NCBI GenBank assembly: GCA_946699065.1
Contig: CAMPDV010000269.1
Span: 186,001-250,000 of the forward strand
Source of the DNA: Loxodes magnus
Lineage: Eukaryota > Ciliophora > Karyorelictea > Loxodida > Loxodidae
Direction of reading: 5' to 3'
DNA length: 64,000 bases
Position 1 is the first letter of the stretch, and every line of letters starts with the position of its first letter. Below are positions 40,148 to 52,442 of this stretch, in pieces. Made by a program: the position numbers and the translations under genes. The notes under the pieces were generated by a model. That model had not been told where the DNA came from. It searched no databases and saw only the letters and a list, made by a program, of their open reading frames with translations.

Positions 40148-41130
40148 TACATAATCTGTGTGACCACTCATGGTCTTACAGGTACCTGTCTTGACGTCCC
40201 ATAGTCTCACCGTTTTATCATAACTTCCCGATACGATGAACTCTGAATCAATGGATATAGCCACAGATGATACATAACTAGTGTGACCACTCATGGTCTT
40301 ACAGGTACCTGTCTTGACGTTCCATAGTCTCACCGTATAATCATGACTTCCCGATACGATGAACTCTGAATCAATGGATATAGCCACAGATAATACATAA
40401 TCTGTGTGACCACTCATGGTCTTACAGGTACCTGTATTGACGTTCCATAGTCTCACTGTCGAATCTCTACTTCCCGATACGATGAACTCTGAATCAGGGA
40501 TATAGCCACAGATGATACAGAACTAGTGCGACCACTCATGGTCTTACAGGTACCTGTCTTGACGTTCCATAGTCTCACCGTATAATCATGACTTCCCGAT
40601 ACGATGAACTCTGAATCACTGGATATAGCCACAGATAATACATAATCTGTGTGACCACTCATGGTCTTACAGGTACCTGTCTTGACGTTCCATAGTCTCA
40701 CCGTATAATCATGACTTCCCGATACGATGAACTCTGAATCACTGGATATAGCCACAGATGATACAGAACTAGTGCGACCACTCATGGTCTTACAAGTACC
40801 TGTCTTGACGTTCCATAGTCTCACCGTATAATCATGACTTCCCGATACGATGAACTCTGAATCAATGGATATAGACACAGATCATACAGAATTTGTGTGA
40901 CCACTCATGGTCTTACAGGTACCTGTATTGATGTTCCATAGTCTCACCGTATAATCATGACTTCCCGATACGATGAACTCTGAATCAATGGATATAGCCA
41001 CAGATGATACAGAACTAGTGCGACCACTCATGGTCTTACAAGTACCTGTCTTGACGTTCCATAGTCTCACCGTATAATCATGACTTCCCGATACGATGAA
41101 CTCTGAATCAATGGATATAGCCACAGATAA
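40148..41130 (-). repeat. 983-bp tandem duplication, copy 1 (carries a 1-bp deletion)
   Basis: This copy matches 41131-42022 at an offset of 983 bp, which is eight units minus one base. Both copies have the same indel in the x12 codon (40497 and 41480) and the same rare AAA (K24) codon in a Y22-K24 unit (near 40213 and 41196). One visible difference is NVNTG near 40436 against NVKTG near 41419. Confidence 0.9.
40496..40497 (-). other. 1-bp deletion plus substitution (frameshift) in codon 12
   Basis: The + strand reads gaatcagggata where the array norm is gaatcactggata. The frame moves from remainder 2 to remainder 1 across this point. The out-of-frame peptide runs about 15 residues to a stop at 40453. 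Confidence 0.9.
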
Positions 41131-42022
41131 TACATAATCTGTGTGACCACTCATGGTCTTACAGGTACCTGTCTTGACGTCCCATAGTCTCACCGTTTTA
41201 TCATAACTTCCCGATACGATGAACTCTGAATCAATGGATATAGCCACAGATGATACATAACTAGTGTGACCACTCATGGTCTTACAGGTACCTGTCTTGA
41301 CGTTCCATAGTCTCACCGTATAATCATGACTTCCCGATACGATGAACTCTGAATCAATGGATATAGCCACAGATAATACATAATCTGTGTGACCACTCAT
41401 GGTCTTACAGGTACCTGTCTTGACGTTCCATAGTCTCACTGTCGAATCTCTACTTCCCGATACGATGAACTCTGAATCAGGGATATAGCCACAGATGATA
41501 CAGAACTAGTGCGACCACTCATGGTCTTACAGGTACCTGTCTTGACGTTCCATAGTCTCACCGTATAATCATGACTTCCCGATACGATGAACTCTGAATC
41601 ACTGGATATAGCCACAGATAATACATAATCTGTGTGACCACTCATGGTCTTACAGGTACCTGTCTTGACGTTCCATAGTCTCACCGTATAATCATGACTT
41701 CCCGATACGATGAACTCTGAATCACTGGATATAGCCACAGATGATACAGAACTAGTGCGACCACTCATGGTCTTACAAGTACCTGTCTTGACGTTCCATA
41801 GTCTCACCGTATAATCATGACTTCCCGATACGATGAACTCTGAATCAATGGATATAGACACAGATCATACAGAATTTGTGTGACCACTCATGGTCTTACA
41901 GGTACCTGTATTGATGTTCCATAGTCTCACCGTATAATCATGACTTCCCGATACGATGAACTCTGAATCAATGGATATAGCCACAGATGATACAGAACTA
42001 GTGCGACCACTCATGGTCTTAC
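41131..42022 (-). repeat. 983-bp tandem duplication, copy 2 (carries the same deletion)
   Basis: Second copy of the block at 40148-41130. The match ends near 42022, where the G34 codon region reads caggt instead of caagt. As both copies share the frameshift, the deletion predates the duplication. Confidence 0.9.
41479..41480 (-). other. 1-bp deletion (frameshift), duplicate of the one at 40497
   Basis: The lesion and surrounding sequence are the same as at 40497, 983 bp away. The frame moves from remainder 1 back to remainder 0, the register of the rest of the window. The two deletions are one event copied by the tandem duplication. Confidence 0.9.
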
Positions 42023-43094
42023 AGGTACCTGTATTGACGTTCCATAGTCTCACCGTATTATCACTACTTCCCGATACGATGAACTCTGAATCACTGGATA
42101 TAGCCACAGCATATACATGACCAGTGTGACCACTCATGGTCTTACAGGTACCTGTCTTGACGTTCCATAGTCTCACCGTATTATCTCTACTTCCCGATAC
42201 GATGAACTCTGAATCACTGGATATAGCCACAGATCTTATAGAATCTGTGTGACCACTCATGGTCTTACAGGTACCTGTCTTGACGTCCCATAGTCTCACC
42301 GTATAATCATTACTTCCCGATACGATGAACTCTGAATCAATGGATATAGACACAGATCATACAGAATTTGTGTGACCACTCATGGTCTTACAGGTACCTG
42401 TCTTGACGTTCCATAGTCTCACCGTCTTATCATCACTTCCCGATACGATGAACTCTGAATCAATGGATATAGCCACAGATCTTACAGAATTTGTGTGACC
42501 ACTCATGGTCTTACAGGTACCTGTATTGACGTTCCATAGTCTCACCGTATAATCATGACTTCCCGATACGATGAACTCTGAATCAATGGATATAGCCACA
42601 GATAATACATAATCTGTGTGACCACTCATGGTCTTACAGGTACCTGTCTTGACGTTCCATAGTCTCACCGTATTATCTCTACTTCCCGATACGATGAACT
42701 CTGAATCACTGGATATAGCCACAGATAATACATAATCTGTGTGACCACTCATGGTCTTACAGGTACCTGTCTTGACGTCCCATAGTCTCACCGTATAATC
42801 ATGACTTCCCGATACGATGAACTCTGAATCACTGGATATAGCCACAGATGATACAGAACTAGTGCGACCACTCATGGTCTTACAAGTACCTGTCTTGACG
42901 TTCCATAGTCTCACCGTATAATCATGACTTCCCGATACGATGAACTCTGAATCAATGGATATAGCCACAGATAATACATAATCTGTGTGACCACTCATGG
43001 TCTTACAGGTACCTGTCTTGACGTTCCATAGTCTCACCGTATAATCATTACTTCCCGATACGATGAACTCTGAATCAATGGATATAGACACAGA

Positions 43095-43952
43095 TCATAC
43101 AGAATTTGTGTGACCACTCATGGTCTTACAGGTACCTGTATTGACGTTCCATAGTCTCACCGTATAATCATGACTTCCCGATACGATGAACTCTGAATCA
43201 ATGGATATAGCCACAGATAATACATAATCTGTGTGACCACTCATGGTCTTACAGGTACCTGTATTGACGTTCCATAGTCTCACCGTATTATCTCTACTTC
43301 CCGATACGATGAACTCTGAATCACTGGATATAGCCACAGATCTTATAGAATCTGTGTGACCACTCATGGTCTTACAGGTACCTGTCTTGACGTCCCATAG
43401 TCTCACCGTATAATCATGACTTCCCGATACGATGAACTCTGAATCACTGGATATAGCCACAGATGATACAGAACTAGTGCGACCACTCATGGTCTTACAA
43501 GTACCTGTCTTGACGTTCCATAGTCTCACCGTATAATCATGACTTCCCGATACGATGAACTCTGAATCAATGGATATAGCCACAGATAATACATAATCTG
43601 TGTGACCACTCATGGTCTTACAGGTACCTGTCTTGACGTTCCATAGTCTCACCGTATTATCTCTACTTCCCGATACGATGAACTCTGAATCACTGGATAT
43701 AGCCACAGATCTTATAGAATCTGTGTGACCACTCATGGTCTTACAGGTACCTGTCTTGACGTCCCATAGTCTCACCGTATAATCATGACTTCCCGATACG
43801 ATGAACTCTGAATCACTGGATATAGCCACAGATGATACAGAACTAGTGCGACCACTCATGGTCTTACAGGTACCTGTATTGACGTTCCATAGTCTCACCG
43901 TATAATCATGACTTCCCGATACGATGAACTCTGAATCAATGGATATAGCCAC
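43095..43952 (-). CDS. Stop-free WD40 stretch, 7 units
   Basis: Seven units between TGA at 43956 and 43095, built largely from the 369-bp trimer (RTSSV / DSIR / DYVL). The codon-6 alleles run S, R, L in repeating order. Confidence 0.37.
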   Translation of the reverse strand: MAISIDSEFIVSGSHDYTVRLWNVNTGTCKTMSGRTSSVSSVAISSDSEFIVSGSHDYTVRLWDVKTGTCKTMSGHTDSIRSVAISSDSEFIVSGSRDNTVRLWNVKTGTCKTMSGHTDYVLSVAISIDSEFIVSGSHDYTVRLWNVKTGTCKTMSGRTSSVSSVAISSDSEFIVSGSHDYTVRLWDVKTGTCKTMSGHTDSIRSVAISSDSEFIVSGSRDNTVRLWNVNTGTCKTMSGHTDYVLSVAISIDSEFIVSGSHDYTVRLWNVNTGTCKTMSGHTNSV

Positions 43953-44200
43953 AGATCATACAGAATTAGTGTGACCACTCATGGTCTTACAGGTACCTGT
44001 CTTGACGTTCCATAGTCTCACCGTATTATCTCTACTTCCCGATACGATGAACTCTGAATCACTGGATATAGCCACAGATCTTATAGAATCTGTGTGACCA
44101 CTCATGGTCTTACAGGTACCTGTCTTGACGTCCCATAGTCTCACCGTATAATCATGACTTCCCGATACGATGAACTCTGAATCAATGGATATAGCCACAG
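43264..44200 (-). repeat. Three-unit (369-bp) higher-order trimer
   Basis: The rare HTDSIRS allele (codons 3-6 GAT TCT ATA AGA) occurs near 43343, 43712 and 44081, exactly 369 bp apart. In reading order each trimer is an RTSSV unit with H22 and WDVKTG, a DSIR unit with R22-N24, and a DYVL unit with I12 and H22-Y24. Further DSIR units near 44330 and 44942 lie outside strict spacing. Confidence 0.82.
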
Positions 44201-45761
44201 ATAATACATAATCTGTGTGACCACTCATGGTCTTACAGGTACCTGTCTTGACGTTCCATAGTCTCACCGTATTATCTCTACTTCCCGATACGATGAACTC
44301 TGAATCACTGGATATAGCCACAGATCTTATAGAATCTGTGTGACCACTCATGGTCTTACAGGTACCTGTCTTGACGTCCCATAGTCTCACCGTATAATCA
44401 TGACTTCCCGATACGATGAACTCTGAATCACTGGATATAGCCACAGATGATACAGAACTAGTGCGACCACTCATGGTCTTACAAGTACCTGTCTTGACGT
44501 TCCATAGTCTCACCGTATAATCATGACTTCCCGATACGATGAACTCTGAATCAATGGATATAGACACAGATCATACAGAATTTGTGTGACCACTCATGGT
44601 CTTACAGGTACCTGTATTGATGTTCCATAGTCTCACCGTATAATCATGACTTCCCGATACGATGAACTCTGAATCAATGGATATAGCCACAGATGATACA
44701 GAACTAGTGCGACCACTCATGGTCTTACAAGTACCTGTCTTGACGTTCCATAGTCTCACCGTATAATCATGACTTCCCGATACGATGAACTCTGAATCAA
44801 TGGATATAGCCACAGATAATACATAATCTGTGTGACCACTCATGGTCTTACAGGTACCTGTCTTGACGTTCCATAGTCTCACCGTATTATCTCTACTTCC
44901 CGATACGATGAACTCTGAATCACTGGATATAGCCACAGATCTTATAGAATCTGTGTGACCACTCATGGTCTTACAGGTACCTGTCTTGACGTTCCATAGT
45001 CTCACCGTATAATCATGACTTCCCGATACGATGAACTCTGAATCAATGGATATAGCCACAGATGATACATAACTAGTGCGACCACTCATGGTCTTACAGG
45101 TACCTGTATTGACGTTCCATAGTCTCACCGTATAATCATGACTTCCCGATACGATGAACTCTGAATCAATGGATATAGACACAGATCATACAGAATTTGT
45201 GTGACCACTCATGGTCTTACAGGTACCTGTCTTGACGTTCCATAGTCTCACCGTATAATCATGACTTCCCGATACGATGAACTCTGAATCAATGGATATA
45301 GCCACAGATAATACATAATCTGTGTGACCACTCATGGTCTTACAGGTACCTGTATTGACGTTCCATAGTCTAACCGTATTATCTCTACTTCCCGATACGA
45401 TGAACTCTGAATCACTGGATATAGCCACAGATAATACATAATCTGTGTGACCACTCATGGTCTTACAGGTACCTGTCTTGACGTCCCATAGTCTCACCGT
45501 ATAATCATTACTTCCCGATACGATGAACTCTGAATCACTGGATATAGCCACAGCATATACATGACCAGTGTGACCACTCATGGTCTTACAGGTACCTGTC
45601 TTGACGTTCCATAGTCTCACCGTATAATCTGCACTTCCCGATACGATGAACTCTGAATCACTGGATATAGCCACAGATGATACATAATCTGTGTGACCAC
45701 TCATGGTCTTACAGGTACCTGTCTTGACGTTCCATAGTCTCACCGTCTCATCTCTACTTCC

Positions 45762-46130
45762 CTATACGATGAACTCTGAATCACTGGATATAGCCACAGA
45801 TAATACATAATTTGTGTGACCACTCATGGTCTTACAGGTACCTGTCTTGACGTTCCATAGTCTCACCGTCTTATCATCACTTCCCGATACGATGAACTCT
45901 GAATCAATGGATATAGCCACAGATCTTACAGAATTTGTGTGACCACTCATGGTCTTACAGGTACCTGTCTTGACGTTCCATAGTCTCACCGTATAATCAT
46001 GACTTCCCGATACGATGAACTCTGAATCAATGGATATAGCCACAGATGATACATAACTAGTGTGACCACTCATGGTCTTACAGGTACCTGTCTTGACGTT
46101 CCATAGTCTCACCGTATTATCACTACTTCA
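45762..46130 (-). repeat. TAG-S19 / TGA-G20 block, partial copy 3
   Basis: TAG at codon 19 (45762) and TGA at codon 20 (46128-46130) are 366 bp apart, as in the copies at 22763 and 27683. The offset from 27683 is 18079 bp, which is 147 units minus two bases. The two missing bases are the 1-bp deletions at 40497 and 41480. On the high-coordinate side it departs from the other copies and opens into the longest stop-free stretch of the window. Confidence 0.83.
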
Positions 46131-47888
46131 CGATACGATGAACTCTGAATCACTGGATATAGCCACAGATGATACAGAATTTGTGTGACCACTCATGGTC
46201 TTACAAGTACCTGTCTTGACGTTCCATAGTCTCACCGTATAATCATGACTTCCCGATACGATGAACTCTGAATCACTGGATATAGCCACAGATGATACAT
46301 AACTAGTCTGACCACTCATGGTCTTACAGGTACCTGTCTTGACGTTCCATAGTCTCACCGTATTATCATTACTTCCCGATACGATGAACTCTGAATCACT
46401 GGATATAGCCTCAGATCTTACATAATCTGTGTGACCACTCATGGTCTTACAGGTACCTGTATTGACGTTCCATAGTCTCACCGTATTATCACTACTTCCC
46501 GATACGATGAACTCTGAATCACTGGATATAGCCACAGCATATACATGACCAGTGTGACCACTCATGGTCTTACAGGTACCTGTCTTGACGTTCCATAGTC
46601 TCACCGTATAATCATGACTTCCCGATACGATGAACTCTGAATCACTGGATATAGCCACAGATGATACATAACTAGTCTGACCACTCATGGTCTTACAGGT
46701 ACCTGTCTTGACGTTCCATAGTCTCACCGTCTCATCTCTACTTCCCGATACGATGAACTCTGAATCACTGGATATAGCCACAGATGATACAGAACTAGTG
46801 CGACCACTCATGGTCTTACAAGTACCTGTCTTGACGTTCCATAGTCTCACTGTCGAATCTCTACTTCCCGATACGATGAACTCTGAATCACTGGATATAG
46901 CCACAGATAATACAAAATAAGAGTGACCACTCATGGTCTTACAGGTACCTGTCTTGACGTTCCATAGTCTCACCGTCTTATCTCTACTTCCCGATACGAT
47001 GAACTCTGAATCAATGGATATAGCCACAGCATATACATGACCAGTGTGACCACTCATGGTCTTACAGGTACCTGTCTTGACGTTCCATAGTCTCACCGTA
47101 TAATCATGACTTCCCGATACGATGAACTCTGAATCACTGGATATAGCCACAGCATATACATGACCAGTGTGACCACTCATGGTCTTACAGGTACCTGTCT
47201 TGACGTTCCATAGTCTCACCGTATAATCATGACTTCCCGATACGATGAACTCTGAATCACTGGATATAGCCACAGATGATACATAACTAGTCTGACCACT
47301 CATGGTCTTACAGGTACCTGTCTTGACGTTCCATAGTCTCACCGTCTCATCTCTACTTCCCGATACGATGAACTCTGAATCACTGGATATAGCCACAGAT
47401 GATACAGAACTAGTGCGACCACTCATGGTCTTACAAGTACCTGTCTTGACGTTCCATAGTCTCACTGTCGAATCTCTACTTCCCGATACGATGAACTCTG
47501 AATCACTGGATATAGCCACAGATAATACAAAATAAGAGTGACCACTCATGGTCTTACAGGTACCTGTCTTGACGTTCCATAGTCTCACCGTCTCATCTCT
47601 ACTTCCCGATACGATGAACTCTGAATCACTGGATATAGCCACAGATGATACAGAACTAGTGCGACCACTCATGGTCTTACAAGTACCTGTCTTGACGTTC
47701 CATAGTCTCACTGTCGAATCTCTACTTCCCGATACGATGAACTCTGAATCACTGGATATAGCCACAGATAATACAAAATAAGAGTGACCACTCATGGTCT
47801 TACAAGTACCTGTCTTGACGTTCCATAGTCTCACCGTATAATCATGACTTCCCGATACGATGAACTCTGAATCAATGGATATAGACAC
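46128..47888 (-). CDS. Longest stop-free WD40 stretch, 14.3 units
   Basis: Open for 586 residues from an internal GTG below TGA 47892 to the codon-20 TGA at 46128. Fourteen complete units would suffice for two seven-bladed propellers. Position 6 is S, L, R or Y in every unit, with no TGA. Alleles include HSYFV, RTSSV, SGQTSYV and GHVYAV, plus one RSEAIS unit (V8 to E, near 46411). It contains a tandem dimer duplication (47302-47793), which suggests recent growth. If any part of the array is translated under the standard code, this is the best candidate, but no ATG start or upstream signal is present. Confidence 0.45.
   Translation of the reverse strand: MSISIDSEFIVSGSHDYTVRLWNVKTGTCKTMSGHSYFVLSVAISSDSEFIVSGSRDSTVRLWNVKTGTCKTMSGRTSSVSSVAISSDSEFIVSGSRDETVRLWNVKTGTCKTMSGHSYFVLSVAISSDSEFIVSGSRDSTVRLWNVKTGTCKTMSGRTSSVSSVAISSDSEFIVSGSRDETVRLWNVKTGTCKTMSGQTSYVSSVAISSDSEFIVSGSHDYTVRLWNVKTGTCKTMSGHTGHVYAVAISSDSEFIVSGSHDYTVRLWNVKTGTCKTMSGHTGHVYAVAISIDSEFIVSGSRDKTVRLWNVKTGTCKTMSGHSYFVLSVAISSDSEFIVSGSRDSTVRLWNVKTGTCKTMSGRTSSVSSVAISSDSEFIVSGSRDETVRLWNVKTGTCKTMSGQTSYVSSVAISSDSEFIVSGSHDYTVRLWNVKTGTCKTMSGHTGHVYAVAISSDSEFIVSGSSDNTVRLWNVNTGTCKTMSGHTDYVRSEAISSDSEFIVSGSNDNTVRLWNVKTGTCKTMSGQTSYVSSVAISSDSEFIVSGSHDYTVRLWNVKTGTCKTMSGHTNSVSSVAISSDSEFIVS
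47302..47793 (-). repeat. Two-unit (246-bp) tandem duplication
   Basis: 47302-47547 and 47548-47793 repeat the same dimer: HSYF unit with R22-S24, then RTSSV unit with R22-E24. A further copy starts at 46687 (615 bp, five units, upstream in + coordinates) and another at 51238. It lies inside the longest open stretch. Confidence 0.8.
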
Positions 47889-49490
47889 AGATCATACAGA
47901 ATTTGTGTGACCACTCATGGTCTTACAGGTACCTGTCTTGAAGTTCCATAGTCTCACTGTCGAATCTCTACTTCCCGATACGATGAACTCTGAATCACTG
48001 GATATAGCCACAGATAATACATAATTTGTGTGACCACTCATGGTCTTACAGGTACCTGTATTGATGTTCCATAGTCTCACCGTATAATCATGACTTCCCG
48101 ATACGATGAACTCTGAATCACTGGATATAGCCACAGATAATACATAATCTGTGTGACCACTCATGGTCTTACAGGTACCTGTCTTGACGTTCCATAGTCT
48201 CACCGTATAATCATGACTTCCCGATACGATGAACTCTGAATCACTGGATATAGCCACAGATAATACATAATCTGTGTGACCACTCATGGTCTTACAGGTA
48301 CCTGTCTTGACGTTCCATAGTCTCACTGTCGAATCTCTACTTCCCGATACGATGAACTCTGAATCAATGGATATAGCCACAGATGATACATAACTAGTCT
48401 GACAACTCATGGTCTTACAGGTACCTGTCTTGACGTTCCATAGTCTCACTGTCGAATCTCTACTTCCCGATACGATGAACTCTGAATCAATGGATATAGC
48501 CACAGATGATACATAACTAGTCTGACCACTCATGGTCTTACAGGTACCTGTCTTGACGTTCCATAGTCTCACCGTATTATCACTACTTCCCGATACGATG
48601 AACTCTGAATCAATGGATATAGACACAGATCATACAGAATTTGTGTGACCACTCATGGTCTTACAGGTACCTGTCTTGACGTTCCATAGTCTCACCGTAT
48701 AATCATGACTTCCCGATACGATGAACTCTGAATCACTGGATATAGCCACAGATAATACATAATCTGTGTGACCACTCATGGTCTTACAGGTACCTGTCTT
48801 GACGTTCCATAGTCTCACCGTCTCATCTCTACTTCCCGATACGATGAACTCTGAATCACTGGATATAGCCACAGCATATACATGACCAGTGTGACCACTC
48901 ATGGTCTTACAGGTACCTGTCTTGACGTTCCATAGTCTCACCGTCTCATCTCTACTTCCCGATACGATGAACTCTGAATCACTGTATATAGCCACAGATG
49001 ATACAGAACTAGTGCGACCACTCATGGTCTTACAAGTACCTGTCTTGACGTTCCATAGTCTCACCGTATAATCATGACTTCCCGATACGATGAACTCTGA
49101 ATCAATGGATATAGACACAGATCATACAGAATTTGTGTGACCACTCATAGTCTTACAGGTACCTGTCTTGACGTTCCATAGTCTCACCGTCTCATCTCCA
49201 CTTCCCGATACGATGAAATCTGAATCACTGGATATAGCCACAGATGATACATAACTAGTGTGACCACTCATGGTCTTACAGGTACCTGTCTTGACGTTCC
49301 ATAGTCTCACCGTCTTATCTCAACTTCCCGATACGATGAACTCTGAATCACTGGATATAGCCACATATCATACATAACTAGTGTGACCACTCATAGTCTT
49401 ACAGGTACCTGTCTTGACGTCCCATAGTCTCACCGTATAATCTCTACTTCCCGATACGATGAACTCTGAATCACTGGATATAGCCACATA

Positions 49491-50717
49491 TCATACATGA
49501 CCAGTGTGACCACTCATGGTCTTACAGGTACCTGTCTTGACGTTCCATAGTCTCACCGTATAATCATGACTTCCCGATACGATGAACTCTGAATCACTGG
49601 ATATAGCCACAGATGATACAGAACTAGTGTGACCACTCATGGTCTTACAGGTACCTGTCTTGACGTTCCATAGTCTCACCGTCTTATCACTACTTCCCGA
49701 TACGATGAACTCTGAATCACTGGATATAGCCACAGATAATACATAATTTGTGTGACCACTCATGGTCTTACAGGTACCTGTCTTGACGTCCCATAGTCTC
49801 ACCGTCTCATCTCTACTTTCCGATACGATGAACTCTGAATCACTGGATATAGCCACAGATGATACAGAACTAGTGCGACCACTCATGGTCTTACAAGTAC
49901 CTGTCTTGACGTTCCATAGTCTCACCGTATAATCATGACTTCCCGATACGATGAACTCTGAATCACTGGATATAGCCACAGCATATACATGACCAGTGTG
50001 ACCACTCATGGTCTTACAGGTACCTGTCTTGACGTTCCATAGTCTCACCGTCTTATCATCACTTCCCGATACGATGAACTCTGAATCACTGGATATAGCC
50101 ACAGCATATACATGACCAGTGTGACCACTCATGGTCTTACAGGTACCTGTCTTGACGTTCCATAGTCTCACCGTCTTATCATCACTTCCCGATACGATGA
50201 ACTCTGAATCACTGGATATAGCCACAGATGATACATAACTAGTCTGACAACTCATGGTCTTACAGGTACCTGTCTTGACGTTCCATAGTCTCACCGTATA
50301 ATCTGCACTTCCCGATACGATGAACTCTGAATCACTGGATATAGCCTCAGATCTTACATAATCTGTGTGACCACTCATGGTCTTACAGGTACCTGTATTG
50401 ACGTTCCATAGTCTCACCGTATTATCACTACTTCCCGATACGATGAACTCTGAATCACTGGATATAGCCACAGCATATACATGACCAGTGTGACCACTCA
50501 TGGTCTTACAGGTACCTGTCTTGACGTCCCATAGTCTCACCGTTTTATCATAACTTCCCGATACGATGAACTCTGAATCACTGGATATAGCCACAGATGA
50601 TACAGAACTAGTGCGACCACTCATGGTCTTACAAGTACCTGTCTTGACGTTCCATAGTCTCACCGTATAATCATGACTTCCCGATACGATGAACTCTGAA
50701 TCAATGGATATAGACAC
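49491..50717 (-). CDS. Stop-free WD40 stretch, 10 units
   Basis: Bounded by TGA at 50721 and 49491. It has an SCQTSYV unit (G41 to C, near 50248), a RSEAIS unit (near 50346), an SES unit (near 49820) and a Y22-K24 unit with the AAA codon (near 50545). Several framework changes in one stretch suggest relaxed constraint here. Confidence 0.38.
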   Translation of the reverse strand: MSISIDSEFIVSGSHDYTVRLWNVKTGTCKTMSGRTSSVSSVAISSDSEFIVSGSYDKTVRLWDVKTGTCKTMSGHTGHVYAVAISSDSEFIVSGSSDNTVRLWNVNTGTCKTMSGHTDYVRSEAISSDSEFIVSGSADYTVRLWNVKTGTCKTMSCQTSYVSSVAISSDSEFIVSGSDDKTVRLWNVKTGTCKTMSGHTGHVYAVAISSDSEFIVSGSDDKTVRLWNVKTGTCKTMSGHTGHVYAVAISSDSEFIVSGSHDYTVRLWNVKTGTCKTMSGRTSSVSSVAISSDSEFIVSESRDETVRLWDVKTGTCKTMSGHTNYVLSVAISSDSEFIVSGSSDKTVRLWNVKTGTCKTMSGHTSSVSSVAISSDSEFIVSGSHDYTVRLWNVKTGTCKTMSGHTGHV

Positions 50718-52442
50718 AGATCATACAGAATTTGTGTGACCACTCATGGTCTTACAGGTACCTGTCTTGACGTTCCATAGTCTCACCGTATAATCATGAC
50801 TTCCCGATACGATGAACTCTGAATCACTGGATATAGCCACAGATCATACATAACCAGTGTGACCACTCATGGTCTTACAGGTACCTGTCTTGACGTTCCA
50901 TAGTCTCACCGTCTCATCTCTACTTCCCTATACGATGAACTCTGAATCACTGGATATAGCCACAGATCATACATAACCAGTGTGACCACTCATGGTCTTA
51001 CAGGTACCTGTCTTGACGTTCCATAGTCTCACCGTCTCATCACTACTTCCCGATACGATGAACTCTGAATCAATGGATATAGCCACAGATGATACATAAT
51101 CTGTGTGACCACTCATGGTCTTACAGGTACCTGTATTGACGTTCCATAGTCTCACCGTATTATCACTACTTCCCGATACGATGAACTCTGAATCACTGGA
51201 TATAGCCACAGCATATACATGACCAGTGTGACCACTCATGGTCTTACAGGTACCTGTCTTGACGTTCCATAGTCTCACCGTCTCATCTCTACTTCCCGAT
51301 ACGATGAACTCTGAATCACTGGATATAGCCACAGATGATACAGAACTAGTGCGACCACTCATGGTCTTACAAGTACCTGTCTTGACGTTCCATAGTCTCA
51401 CTGTCGAATCTCTACTTCCCGATACGATGAACTCTGAATCACTGGATATAGCCACAGATAATACAAAATAAGAGTGACCACTCATGGTCTTACAGGTACC
51501 TGTCTTGACGTTCCATAGTCTCACCGTCTTATCTCTACTTCCCGATACGATGAACTCTGAATCAATGGATATAGCCACAGATGATACATAATCTGTGTGA
51601 CCACTCATGGTCTTACAAGTACCTGTCTTGACGTTCCATAGTCTCACCGTATAATCATGACTTCCCGATACGATGAACTCTGAATCAATGGATATAGACA
51701 CAGATCATACAGAATTTGTGTGACCACTCATGGTCTTACAGGTACCTGTATTGATGTTCCATAGTCTCACCGTCTCATCTCTACTTCCCGATACGATGAA
51801 CTCTGAATCACTGGATATAGCCACAGATAATACATAACCAGTGTGACCACTCATGGTCTTACAGGTACCTGTCTTGACGTTCCATAGTCTCACCGTCTCA
51901 TCTCTACTTCCCGATACGATGAACTCTGAATCACTGGATATAGCCACAGATGATACATAACTAGTCTGACCACTCATGGTCTTACAGGTACCTGTCTTGA
52001 CGTTCCATAGTCTCACCGTATTATCATTACTTCCCGATACGATGAACTCTGAATCAATGGATATAGCCACAGATAATACATAATCTGTGTGACCACTCAT
52101 GGTCTTACAGGTACCTGTCTTGACGTTCCATAGTCTCACCGTATAATCATGACTTCCCGATACGATGAACTCTGAATCACTGGATATAGCCACAGATGAT
52201 ACATAACTAGTGTGACCACTCATGGTCTTACAGGTACCTGTCTTGACGTTCCATAGTCTCACCGTATTATCACTACTTCCCGATACGATGAACTCTGAAT
52301 CAATGGATATAGCCACAGATCATACAGAACTAGTGCGACCACTCATGGTCTTACAAGTACCTGTCTTGACGTTCCATAGTCTCACCGTATAATCATGACT
52401 TCCCGATACGATGAACTCTGAATCAATGGATATAGCCACAGA

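Noticed and set aside
46687..47781. Plus-strand open frames of about 77 codons (46687, 47302, 47548, also 51238 and 58618)
   Set aside because: They are the antisense of the WD40 units, arise only where RTSSV and R22 alleles happen to remove antisense stops, and repeat with the array. Composition and context give no sign of a separate gene.
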